Assembly (NCBI GenBank): GCA_030623545.1
Contig: JAUXLW010000110.1
Span: forward strand, 1 to 5,283
Direction: 5' to 3'
Length of the DNA stretch: 5,283 nt
DNA from: Acidimicrobiia bacterium
GTDB lineage: Bacteria > Actinomycetota > Acidimicrobiia > Spongiisociales > SHLN01
The notes under the pieces: model-generated
Told to the model about the DNA's origin: nothing
Database searches by the model: none
Seen by the model: only the letters and a program-made list of their open reading frames with translations
Program-made: the position numbers and the translations under genes
In this document: positions 1-5,283 of the stretch, piece by piece
Layout of the letters: each line of letters begins with the position of its first letter
How positions within the stretch are numbered: position 1 is the stretch's first letter

Positions 1-166
1 ATCTGGCGGCCCCGCTCAGGATCGCCCACAGCGGCCGCTGGGCTTGTCGTCGTCGCCGCCTGAGTCGTGGAAGGAGGCTGGGTTGCAGTGTCGCCGTCGT
101 CATCCCACACGCCGCCACCAACACCGCGACCAGTAACCCGGCCGACACGACAATCCGCTTGACCAT
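1..166 (-). CDS. N-terminal part of a secreted lipoprotein, with an apparent one-base frameshift; runs off the left edge
   Basis: The product starts MVKRIVVSAGLLVAVLVAACG: a basic n-region, a hydrophobic stretch of about 14 residues and a lipobox (VAAC) with the lipidated cysteine at residue 20. It should be exported and anchored to the outer face of the membrane. The ATG at 166 is preceded by a strong purine-rich site (GGGAGGGG, 176-169); an in-frame ATG at 187 is a weaker alternative. After Cys20-Gly21 the frame turns into an unlikely Arg-rich sequence (RLRRRRRQ). The neighbouring frame, entered at position 104, reads DDDGDTATQPPSTTQ and continues Thr/Ser/Ala-rich, which is the usual acidic, low-complexity linker behind actinobacterial lipoboxes. 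Restoring one G in the GGG run at 106-104 joins the two. Neither frame contains a stop before the window edge. The mature domain is outside the window, so the function (for example solute binding) cannot be told. Confidence 0.6.
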   Translation of the reverse strand, partial: MVKRIVVSAGLLVAVLVAACGMTTATLQPSLLPRLRRRRRQAQRPLWAILSGAAR

Positions 167-191
167 GACCCCTCCCGTCGCGCTCATATGG

Positions 192-197
192 ACCCTA
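192..197 (-). promoter_or_regulatory. Candidate -10 element for the lipoprotein gene
   Basis: On the minus strand the hexamer TAGGGT fits the relaxed actinobacterial TANNNT -10 pattern. It would place transcription start near 186-184, just upstream of the purine-rich ribosome binding site (176-169) and the ATG at 166, giving a short normal leader. No convincing -35 hexamer is visible (CAAACT or TCAAAC at the expected distance). The remainder of the 188-301 gap holds only the small palindrome described separately. Confidence 0.25.
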
Positions 198-285
198 TCA
201 ACACTCCACGCTCCAGTTTGAGACGCCGCCGGGTTCCCCCAACTCAGCCTCGACCCGTCGGTTCGATGCGCTTAGTCGGAAGGGC

Positions 286-299
286 CTTGGAGTTCCAAG
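286..299. repeat. Perfect short palindrome just past the SDR stop codon
   Basis: CTTGGA-GT-TCCAAG is a perfect inverted repeat of 6-bp arms ending three bases past the SDR stop codon at 304-302. As RNA it could form a five-pair stem with a four-base loop. No U-tract follows on the minus strand, so it is a poor intrinsic terminator. It could instead be a protein-binding site or chance. Confidence 0.3.
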
Positions 300-301
300 A
301 C

Positions 302-1063
302 CTAACTCGTGATGGTCCCGCCGTCGATTACGATCGTCTGTCCTGTGACGTAGGACGCTGCTTCGGACAACAAGTACACGGCAGCTCCGGCGATCTCGTC
401 GGGTTGGGCGTGACGTCCGAGGGCAGTGCGGCTCACTACGTGGTCTCGTAACTCGTCGCTCTCGACGATGGTTGCTGCGAACCGGGTCTCGACCAGCCCG
501 GGGGCAATGGCATTCACCCTGATCCCGGCGGGGCCCAGCTCATGCGCCAGCGTCTTGGTCATGGAAATGAGCGCCGCCTTGGTCATCCCGTAGACCCCCT
601 GTAAAGGAGCAGCCTGGATCCCGGCAATGCTGGCGATGTTGACGACCGCGGCGCCGGGCGGAGCCGGCTGCTCGACGAAGGCCTGGATGGCCGTCATCGG
701 GCCCTTGAGGTTCACCTCGATCGTCTTGTCGAAGGCGGCTTCCTCGATACCGAGCAGCGGCCCGAAATACGGGTTGGTGGCGGCATTGTTCACCAGACCG
801 TGGACGGGCCCAAAGGCTTCTCTGGCGGCTGCAAAGAGGGCCGCTACCTCAGCCGGCTTGCCAACGTGGCAGGCCACCGCTCGCGCCTTCCCTCCAGCTT
901 CGGCAATGCGCTCGGCAACGACATCGAGCCCTTCCTGGCGGCGAGAGGCCAACACCACGCTGGCTCCCGCCCGGGAAGCTGCCACGGCGATTTCCTCGCC
1001 TATGCCCCGGCTGGCTCCGGTGACGATGATGCACTTGCCTGCCAGGCTGATTTCTGAGGTCAC
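302..1063 (-). CDS. Classical short-chain dehydrogenase/reductase (SDR), DHRS4-like
   Basis: This 253-residue protein has the full length and motif set of a classical SDR with a Rossmann fold. It contains the cofactor glycine motif TGASRGIG (15-22), NNA (92-94), and the catalytic tetrad Asn118, Ser145, Tyr158 and Lys162 (YGMTK). The SRR (40-42) after the second strand suggests NADP(H) preference. The adenine-side segment reads CHVG (65-68) where many SDRs have an aspartate, and the NNAATNPYFGP stretch resembles the DHRS4/carbonyl reductase group; both comparisons are from memory. It should be a soluble enzyme oxidising an alcohol or reducing a carbonyl group; the substrate is not readable, and an acyl-chain reductase (FabG-like) role is less likely. 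The start is GTG at 1063: an in-frame TAG at 1075-1073 leaves no room for an upstream start. A GGTAGGG sequence lies seven bases upstream. It is divergent from fumC, and the lipoprotein gene follows on the same strand after about 115-135 bases. Confidence 0.9.
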   Translation of the reverse strand: MTSEISLAGKCIIVTGASRGIGEEIAVAASRAGASVVLASRRQEGLDVVAERIAEAGGKARAVACHVGKPAEVAALFAAAREAFGPVHGLVNNAATNPYFGPLLGIEEAAFDKTIEVNLKGPMTAIQAFVEQPAPPGAAVVNIASIAGIQAAPLQGVYGMTKAALISMTKTLAHELGPAGIRVNAIAPGLVETRFAATIVESDELRDHVVSRTALGRHAQPDEIAGAAVYLLSEAASYVTGQTIVIDGGTITS

Positions 1064-1122
1064 AGCGGCACCCTACCTTGCCGGGGAGGCCCCTAGGCTT
1101 GAGGCACGGAAGGAGATTCGAG
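1064..1122. promoter_or_regulatory. Divergent intergenic region between the SDR gene and fumC
   Basis: These 59 bases must hold, or adjoin, the start signals of both genes unless promoters lie inside the opposite gene. Toward fumC, TAGGCT (1094-1099) is a possible -10, giving a start near 1106. Toward the SDR, TAGGGT (minus strand, 1075-1070) is a possible -10 only six bases from the GTG, which would give a leaderless mRNA. An imperfect dyad, CCTTGCCGGGGAGG (1076-1089), lies centrally and could be an operator. No good -35 is seen for either direction, so these assignments are tentative. Confidence 0.35.
1108..1115 (+). promoter_or_regulatory. Ribosome binding site that fixes the fumC start
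   Basis: GGAAGGAG lies seven bases before the ATG at 1123, an ideal Shine-Dalgarno sequence and spacing. It decides for ATG 1123 over an in-frame TTG at 1078, which would add 15 residues that do not resemble the fumarase N-terminus. Confidence 0.8.
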
Positions 1123-2511
1123 ATGCGGATCGAGAAGGACTCAATGGGTGAGGTGGAGGTTCCCGCCGACGCCTACTACGGAGCGTCAACCCAGCGGGCC
1201 CACGACAACTTTCCTATTTCCGGGATCACATTTGGTCGCCGTTTCATATGGGCTCTGGGAGTCGTCAAGGCCGAGTCGGCCCGGACGAATTACCAGCTTG
1301 GCACCTACCCCGAGGACATAGCCGATGCCGTTGCCGCCGCCGCCGACGAAGTGGCCGACGGCACCTTTGACGACCAGTTCGTGCTCGACGTCTTCCAGAC
1401 CGGCTCGGGGACCTCAACCAACACCAATGCCAACGAGGTCATCGCCAACCGCGCTTCCGAGCTTCTCGGCGGTGAATTGGGTAGTGGCCTGGTCCACCCC
1501 AACGACCATGTCAACCAGGGGCAATCGTCGAACGATGTCATCCCCACTGCCATACACATCGCCGCCGTAGCCGCCATCCGCGATCAATTGCTACCGGCCT
1601 TGACCGGGTTGGCAGAAGCCCTTGACGGCAAGGCAAGCGAATTCGATCACATCATCAAGTCGGGACGGACCCACCTCATGGACGCCACGCCCATCCGCCT
1701 GGGTCAAGAGTTCTCCGGCTACGCCGCCCAGATTGCCAAGGGCCGGGGGCGGGTGGAGGCAGCGCTCGGTGATCTCGAGGAGTTGGCACTCGGCGGCACG
1801 GCGGTGGGCACCGGCATCAACGCTCCGGAAGGTTTTGCGGCTGCCACGATCGAGCGGATTGCCACCAGGACCGGTTACCCGTTCCGGGAAGCCGAAAACC
1901 ACTTCGAGGCTGCCGCCGGCAAAGATGCGGCGGTGGCCGCTTCGGGAGCCTTGAAGGCCGTGGCCGGCTCCATGTTCAAGATCGCCAACGATCTCCGCTG
2001 GCTTTCCTCCGGTCCCCGCACCGCCATCGCCGAGATCAAGCTTCCGAGCCTGCAGCCGGGCTCGTCGATCATGCCCGGCAAGGTGAACCCGGTGATTCCT
2101 GAAGCGGTGATGATGGTGGTCGCCCAGGTCATGGGTAACGACACCGCCGTCACCTGGGGAGGCGCCAACGGCAATTTCGAGCTCAACGTGATGATGCCGG
2201 TTATCGCTCACAATCTCTTGCAGTCCATCGAGTTGCTGGCCAACGCCGCTCAGGTCCTGAGCGAGAAGTGTGTTGTCGGCATCGAGGCCGACGAGGAGCG
2301 AGCCCGGGAGTTGGTGGAGCGCAACATAATCATCATCACGGCGCTGGCCCCCCGGCTCGGATACGACCTGGCTTCTGAGATCGCTAAGGAGGCGTTCGCC
2401 AGCGGCCGGGGCGTGCGGGAGGTTGCGATAGAGAAGTCGGGGCTCAGCTCGGAAGAGATCGAAGCGGCCCTCGACTTACGAGGGATGACCGAGGGTGGTG
2501 TGGTCTCGTAA
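1123..2511 (+). CDS. fumC: Class II fumarate hydratase (fumarase C)
   Basis: This enzyme interconverts fumarate and (S)-malate in the TCA cycle in the cytoplasm. It is a homotetramer without an iron-sulfur cluster in the known family. The 462-residue length is typical. Visible motifs are TQR near the N-terminus (23-25), SGTSTNTNANEVIANRA (95-111), HPNDHVN (125-131), QSSND (134-138), GRTHLMDATP (181-190) with the catalytic-base histidine at 184, GGTAVGTGIN (224-233), and the family signature GSSIMPGKVN (313-322) with the catalytic serine expected at 315. THLxDATP favours fumarase over aspartase, which has TQLQDAVP there, and over argininosuccinate or adenylosuccinate lyase. One small departure is GQSSND where E. 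coli-type enzymes have SQSSND. The N-terminus starts MRIEKDSMGEVEVPADAYYG, as in the family. It stands alone on the plus strand, divergent from the SDR gene and convergent with the suf-linked operon. Confidence 0.96.
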   Translation: MRIEKDSMGEVEVPADAYYGASTQRAHDNFPISGITFGRRFIWALGVVKAESARTNYQLGTYPEDIADAVAAAADEVADGTFDDQFVLDVFQTGSGTSTNTNANEVIANRASELLGGELGSGLVHPNDHVNQGQSSNDVIPTAIHIAAVAAIRDQLLPALTGLAEALDGKASEFDHIIKSGRTHLMDATPIRLGQEFSGYAAQIAKGRGRVEAALGDLEELALGGTAVGTGINAPEGFAAATIERIATRTGYPFREAENHFEAAAGKDAAVAASGALKAVAGSMFKIANDLRWLSSGPRTAIAEIKLPSLQPGSSIMPGKVNPVIPEAVMMVVAQVMGNDTAVTWGGANGNFELNVMMPVIAHNLLQSIELLANAAQVLSEKCVVGIEADEERARELVERNIIIITALAPRLGYDLASEIAKEAFASGRGVREVAIEKSGLSSEEIEAALDLRGMTEGGVVS

Positions 2512-2569
2512 GAGGCTGGGCCGGCCTTCTAGAAGCAGTTGGTGCCCGTCTGTCGCTCATTCGGCTCGT
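2512..2569. terminator. Convergent gap with a weak candidate bidirectional terminator
   Basis: fumC and the minus-strand operon end only 58 bases apart. Just past the fumC stop, 2512-2528 can fold into a six-pair stem (GAGGCT with GGCCTT, two G-U pairs) around a five-base loop. It includes the palindrome GGCCGGCC (2519-2526) and is followed by a second perfect palindrome, CTTCTAGAAG (2526-2535). Neither is followed by a T-tract in either direction, so Rho-dependent or collision-based ending is equally possible. Nothing else is seen in the gap. Confidence 0.3.
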
Positions 2570-3586
2570 TCAGAGGGCAGGCATTACCTGAGTTGCGAGG
2601 CGCTCCATGAGATCTACCTGAGCGTCAAAGGAAAGCCCTGGGAAGTAGGACCTGGCCACGAAGCGAAGCGGCACCGGCACGCGATCCTGTACCGCCTGGA
2701 ATTGCTCTGCCACCTCGGCACCGGTGCCGAGAAACACCATGCGTCGGAGCTTGGCTTCCATCTCAGGGTCGAGCGGCGGTGGTGCGGGAGCCGGGCCGCT
2801 GCGAGTGGCTGAGGCTTCCATGTCCCCATACTTCCAGCGCTGGGCCCAGACGTGGTCCCGCATGAGCTCCCAGGTCTTTTCATCGCCGGGGAGGGCAATG
2901 GTGTAGTACCACCACTGGAATTCGGCCGGATCCCTGCCGGCTCGCTCCAGTTCGTCAGAAGCCCATTGGACTTGAGCCACCAGCTGATCGGGAGAGGCGT
3001 TTGAGAAGAAGCCGTCCGCCAGCCGGCCCGCCCGGCGCACCGCCGGTTCGGCCCCCCCGCCGATGAGGACCGGAATAGCCGGCTCGGGGACGGGGCGAAC
3101 CGCCACCGGGGGCAGGTCGTAGATCTTGCCGTGATGATCGAGTGGCTTTCCAGACCAGGCCTGGGGAAGAATCTGCAGGATTTCCTCCATGGCCCTCCCT
3201 CGTTGCTTCAAGTCGGCTCCGAGCGCCTCGAATTCGGCGACCATCCACCCCAGGCCCAGCCCCAGAATCAGGCGCCCCCGGCTGATCAGTTGCACGGTGG
3301 CGGCGTCTTCGGCCAGGCGCAGCGGGTGGTGCAGGGGAGCCAGGAGAACCCCGGTACCGATGTCGATCCGCTCTGTCCGAGCCGCCATAGCCGCGCTCAC
3401 CGGCAGGAGAGAAGGCATGTAGCCGTCATCGATGAAATGGTGCTCTGTGGTCCATACCGACGAGAAGCCGAGGTCCTCGGCGATCACCGCCAGTTCGATC
3501 GCCTCCTGATAGACCTCAGTCCAGCTGCGCTGATCGCCTGGCGTCAGTTGAGCCGATACGAGCCCGAAACCCAGACCGTGGCTCAT
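2570..3586 (-). CDS. LLM-class (luciferase-like) flavin-dependent oxidoreductase
   Basis: The 338-residue product is a luciferase-like TIM-barrel enzyme, probably using FMN or coenzyme F420. Family features in order: an N-terminal strand GLGFGLV (4-10), LAVIAEDLGFSSVWTTEHHF (32-51), RTERIDIGTGVLLAPLHHP (70-88), LAEDAATVQLISRGRLILGLGLGW (91-114) and IPVLIGGGAEPAVRRAGRLADGFF (171-194). These match the bacterial luciferase-type domain, in which the EHHF, GTGV and RLxLGxGxGW segments line the flavin pocket. A Pro/Ala-rich insert (265-273) precedes the C-terminal helices. There are no cysteines and no sign of an iron-sulfur site. Start: ATG at 3586 overlaps the sufU stop (ATGA) and has GGAG four bases upstream; a longer in-frame start at 3637 would add 17 unrelated residues. 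The substrate cannot be read; monooxygenase and F420-dependent dehydrogenase are both possible. The overlap with sufU implies co-translation within the suf operon. Confidence 0.9.
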   Translation of the reverse strand: MSHGLGFGLVSAQLTPGDQRSWTEVYQEAIELAVIAEDLGFSSVWTTEHHFIDDGYMPSLLPVSAAMAARTERIDIGTGVLLAPLHHPLRLAEDAATVQLISRGRLILGLGLGWMVAEFEALGADLKQRGRAMEEILQILPQAWSGKPLDHHGKIYDLPPVAVRPVPEPAIPVLIGGGAEPAVRRAGRLADGFFSNASPDQLVAQVQWASDELERAGRDPAEFQWWYYTIALPGDEKTWELMRDHVWAQRWKYGDMEASATRSGPAPAPPPLDPEMEAKLRRMVFLGTGAEVAEQFQAVQDRVPVPLRFVARSYFPGLSFDAQVDLMERLATQVMPAL

Positions 3587-4032
3587 TCGTCTCCAGCCAG
3601 GGCCTGCTCCAGTGTGGCCCAGGGAAGGTCGGCGCACTTGACCCGGACCGGAAACTTGCGCACCCCTTGCAGTGCTTCGAGATCTCCGAGCACGGCTCCC
3701 GGGCGCTCCGGATCGATCGGGAGACTATCGGCCTCCTCAATCGACATCATTGCTTTGAAGGCGTGGACCAACTCGTCCACTTCTTTGCGATCCCGGCCGA
3801 TCAGAGCCTGGGTCATCATCGAAGCCGAGGCCTGGCTGATCGAGCATCCGGCACTGACGGCCGCGATGTCGGCGACGGTGTCGCCATCGAATTTCAGCTC
3901 GACGGTGACCTCATCGCCGCACAATGGGTTGTTGCCCTGAGCTTCGGCGTCCGGGTTGTCGAGGTGATCGTGATGGCGCGGGGCCCGATAGTGGTCGAGG
4001 ATTACTTCCCGGTAGAGCTCGTTAATTGACAT
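3583..4032 (-). CDS. sufU: SufU-type iron-sulfur cluster assembly protein (zinc-dependent sulfurtransferase)
   Basis: SufU accepts the persulfide sulfur made by SufS and passes it toward cluster assembly on SufBCD, in the cytoplasm. The protein has 149 residues and an NifU/IscU-like fold. The N-terminus MSINELYREVILDHYRAPRH is typical of the family. Zinc/sulfur ligands are visible as NPLCGD (Cys38, Asp40), GCSIS (Cys63) and VKCADLPW (Cys133), matching the Cys-Asp-Cys-Cys set of Bacillus SufU. The longer spacer between the second and third cysteines (GRDRKEVDELVHAFKAMM, 79-96) separates SufU from IscU, and I see no IscU-type histidine next to the last cysteine. Start: ATG at 4032, inside the last codons of sufS (11-base overlap). 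There is no Shine-Dalgarno at a useful distance (nearest GGGG is 19 bases away), so translation probably depends on sufS. A longer in-frame start at 4182 gives non-homologous Pro/Ser-rich residues and is rejected. Confidence 0.94.
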   Translation of the reverse strand: MSINELYREVILDHYRAPRHHDHLDNPDAEAQGNNPLCGDEVTVELKFDGDTVADIAAVSAGCSISQASASMMTQALIGRDRKEVDELVHAFKAMMSIEEADSLPIDPERPGAVLGDLEALQGVRKFPVRVKCADLPWATLEQALAGDE

Positions 4033-5248
4033 CAAATATGTCTTTGACTTGCCCCAGGCCTTGGATGAGGGCGTCGACCTCGGACCGATCGTTGTAGATG
4101 TAGAAGGAGGCTCTGGTGGTGGCGGTGACGTCGAGCGAACGGGCCAGGGGGCGAGCGCAATGATGGCCTGCCCGAACGGCAATGCCCGCCTGGTCGAGGA
4201 TGGTGGCTATGTCATGGGGGTGGACGCCCTTCAGACTGAAGGCCACGGCCGCCCCGCGATGGTCGACGTCGGTCGGACCATGAATTGTCACTCCCTCGAC
4301 TCTGCCCAGCTGGTCGATGGCGTAACCGGCTAGATCCACCTCGTGGGCGCGAACTGTGTCCATGCCCAACTTGTTGAGGTAATCGATGGCCGTCCCCAGG
4401 CCGATGGCCCCGGCGATGGGGGGAGTTCCCGCCTCGAACTTATGGGGTACCTCGGCCCAGGTCGAAGTCTGGAGCTCCACCTCGGAGATCATTTCGCCTC
4501 CACCCTCCGCAGGCTCCATCGCCTCGAGTTGCTCCAACTTTCCGTAAAGGACGCCAATGCCGGTTGGGCCCAGCATCTTGTGCCCGGAGAACGCCAGAAA
4601 ATCAACGTCGAGCTCGGCCACGTCAAGTGCCAGATGCGGCGCAGCCTGGGCGGCATCCAGAACCACGATCGCCCCGACACCATGGGCGGCATCGGCGATC
4701 GGGCGGATGGGGTTGATGGTCCCCAACACGTTGGACATGGCCGTGACCCCGACCACTTTGACGCGTTCGTCGAGTAGCTCATGGAACGCGTCCAGGTCCA
4801 GCAGGTAGTCGTCGGTGAAAGGGACGTAGACCAGTTCGGCCCCGGTGTGACGGCTGACGATTTGCCAGGGGACGATGTTGGCATGGTGTTCCATCAGAGT
4901 CAGAAGGATCCGGTCGCCGGATTCAAGGTTGTCCAGTCCCCACCCGTACGCGACCTGGTTGATTGCGGAGGTCGCACCCCGGGTGAACACAACCTCGCGG
5001 GCGTCGGCGTTGATGAACTGTGCCACCTTCGACCTGGCATCCTCGTAACGCTCCGTAGCCTCGGTGGAGAGGCCGTAGGACCCCCGATGGACATTGGAGT
5101 TGCTGTTCCTATAGAAGTCGGAGATGGCCTCAATCACCTGAGTGGGTTTCTGCGAGGTGGCGGCCGAATCGAGATAAATCAGCGGTTTGCCATTCATCTC
5201 CCGCTCGAGAATGGGGAAATCGGCTCGCAGATGGGCCAGGTCGATCAT
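4022..5248 (-). CDS. sufS: Class II cysteine desulfurase SufS
   Basis: This PLP enzyme takes sulfur from L-cysteine, leaving alanine, and holds it as a persulfide for SufU. At 408 residues it has full family length. Motifs in order: YLDSAATSQKP (25-35), HRGSYGLS (54-61), TRGATSAIN (89-97), EHHANIVPW (120-128) with PLP-stacking His121, LDAAQ (197-201) with Asp198 and Gln201 contacting PLP, FSGHKMLGPTGIGVLYGK (220-237) with Schiff-base Lys224, FEAGTPP (271-277), HPHD (343-346), RAGHHCARP (359-367) with persulfide Cys364, and substrate-binding Arg379 in TTRASFYIYN. The short RAGHHCARP loop marks class II rather than IscS/NifS. HPHD is the region that, in Bacillus SufS, supplies a histidine to the SufU zinc. 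The ATG at 5248 overlaps the preceding stop codon (ATGA) and lacks a Shine-Dalgarno, implying re-initiation from the upstream gene. No Met alternative is better. Confidence 0.97.
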   Translation of the reverse strand: MIDLAHLRADFPILEREMNGKPLIYLDSAATSQKPTQVIEAISDFYRNSNSNVHRGSYGLSTEATERYEDARSKVAQFINADAREVVFTRGATSAINQVAYGWGLDNLESGDRILLTLMEHHANIVPWQIVSRHTGAELVYVPFTDDYLLDLDAFHELLDERVKVVGVTAMSNVLGTINPIRPIADAAHGVGAIVVLDAAQAAPHLALDVAELDVDFLAFSGHKMLGPTGIGVLYGKLEQLEAMEPAEGGGEMISEVELQTSTWAEVPHKFEAGTPPIAGAIGLGTAIDYLNKLGMDTVRAHEVDLAGYAIDQLGRVEGVTIHGPTDVDHRGAAVAFSLKGVHPHDIATILDQAGIAVRAGHHCARPLARSLDVTATTRASFYIYNDRSEVDALIQGLGQVKDIFDVN

Positions 5249-5283
5249 GCCGGCGCGGGGGCCCGGTATCCGTCGTAACCGGA
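5245..5283 (-). CDS. C-terminal 12 codons of the gene upstream of sufS, probably SufC (partial)
   Basis: Reading in from the right edge, an open frame gives SGYDGYRAPAPA and stops at TGA 5247-5245, which overlaps the sufS ATG as ATGA. SufC, the ATPase of the SufBCD scaffold, usually ends in a short tail containing GY plus one or two further residues after a helix (for example EExGYxWL), and sufC commonly precedes sufS in actinobacterial suf operons. The match is only a few residues, so the SufC identity is inference from position plus this tail; SufD is the main alternative. The missing Shine-Dalgarno before sufS supports a translated gene ending here. Confidence 0.5.
   Translation of the reverse strand, partial: SGYDGYRAPAPA

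Noticed and set aside
188..451. Small plus-strand open frame (87 codons) over the SDR 3' end
   Set aside because: Arg/Pro-rich start, mostly antisense to the SDR, no recognisable features.
1078..1122. Upstream TTG start for fumC
   Set aside because: The strong GGAAGGAG at 1108-1115 and the family-typical N-terminus both point to ATG 1123.
627..1151. Plus-strand open frame (174 codons) opposite the SDR and running into fumC
   Set aside because: Antisense to the SDR catalytic core and overlapping the fumC start; Ala/Ser/Pro-rich composition typical of a shadow frame.
1591..2211. Minus-strand open frame (206 codons) opposite fumC
   Set aside because: His/Gly/Arg-rich translation with no motif, entirely antisense to conserved fumarase coding sequence.
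3587..3637. N-terminal extension of the LLM gene to 3637
   Set aside because: The 17 extra residues overlap sufU and do not resemble the LLM family, which begins just before the first strand, as with ATG 3586.
3131..3940. Long plus-strand open frame (269 codons) opposite the LLM and sufU genes
   Set aside because: It lies wholly antisense to two genes with clear family motifs, its translation shows no recognisable domain, and its length follows from GC-rich codon use.
4033..4182. N-terminal extension of sufU to 4182
   Set aside because: The added 50 residues are a frame-shifted shadow of sufS; SufU homology begins exactly at ATG 4032.
4781..5278. Plus-strand open frame (165 codons) opposite the sufS N-terminal half
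   Set aside because: Complement of highly conserved SufS coding sequence, no domain visible and no ribosome binding context that stands out.
1..5283. Search for tRNA, rRNA, riboswitch, CRISPR, transposon ends or defence genes
   Set aside because: By reading alone I find no repeated spacer arrays, cloverleaf arms, transposase motifs or toxin-antitoxin pairs; the window is accounted for by metabolic and suf genes.

Overview
The window is GC-rich, densely coded bacterial DNA, most likely from a high-GC actinobacterium. The SufS-SufU pairing, the chain of overlapping start and stop codons, an LLM-class flavin oxidoreductase and an Asp/Thr-rich lipoprotein linker all fit that group. Acidimicrobiia or a relative is a guess, not something the sequence proves.

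Layout. Positions 1-166 (minus strand, running off the left edge) carry the start of a secreted lipoprotein: signal peptide, lipobox, then a linker that reads sensibly only after a one-base frame change. Positions 302-1063 (minus) encode a classical short-chain dehydrogenase/reductase (SDR) with a GTG start. A 59-bp divergent gap separates it from fumC (1123-2511, plus), a complete class II fumarate hydratase. A 58-bp convergent gap follows. The rest is one tightly packed minus-strand operon. In transcription order it holds the last 12 codons of a probable sufC (5283-5245), sufS (5248-4022), sufU (4032-3583) and an LLM-class flavin-dependent oxidoreductase (3586-2570). Successive genes overlap by 3, 11 and 4 bases (stop-start motifs ATGA, an 11-base overlap, ATGA), so translational coupling is likely.

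How the genes work together. SufS removes sulfur from cysteine and SufU accepts it, feeding the SufBCD scaffold, whose genes probably lie just beyond the right edge. The LLM oxidoreductase is coupled to sufU, but its own role is not evident; it may be a passenger of the operon. FumC performs the fumarate/malate step of the TCA cycle and needs no iron-sulfur cluster. The SDR is probably an NADP(H)-dependent carbonyl/alcohol oxidoreductase of unknown substrate.

I see no RNA genes, insertion sequences, CRISPR arrays or phage genes, and no evidence of an undescribed system. The points most worth a second look are the apparent frameshift in the lipoprotein, the LLM gene fused into the suf operon by overlap, and the compact intergenic regions.
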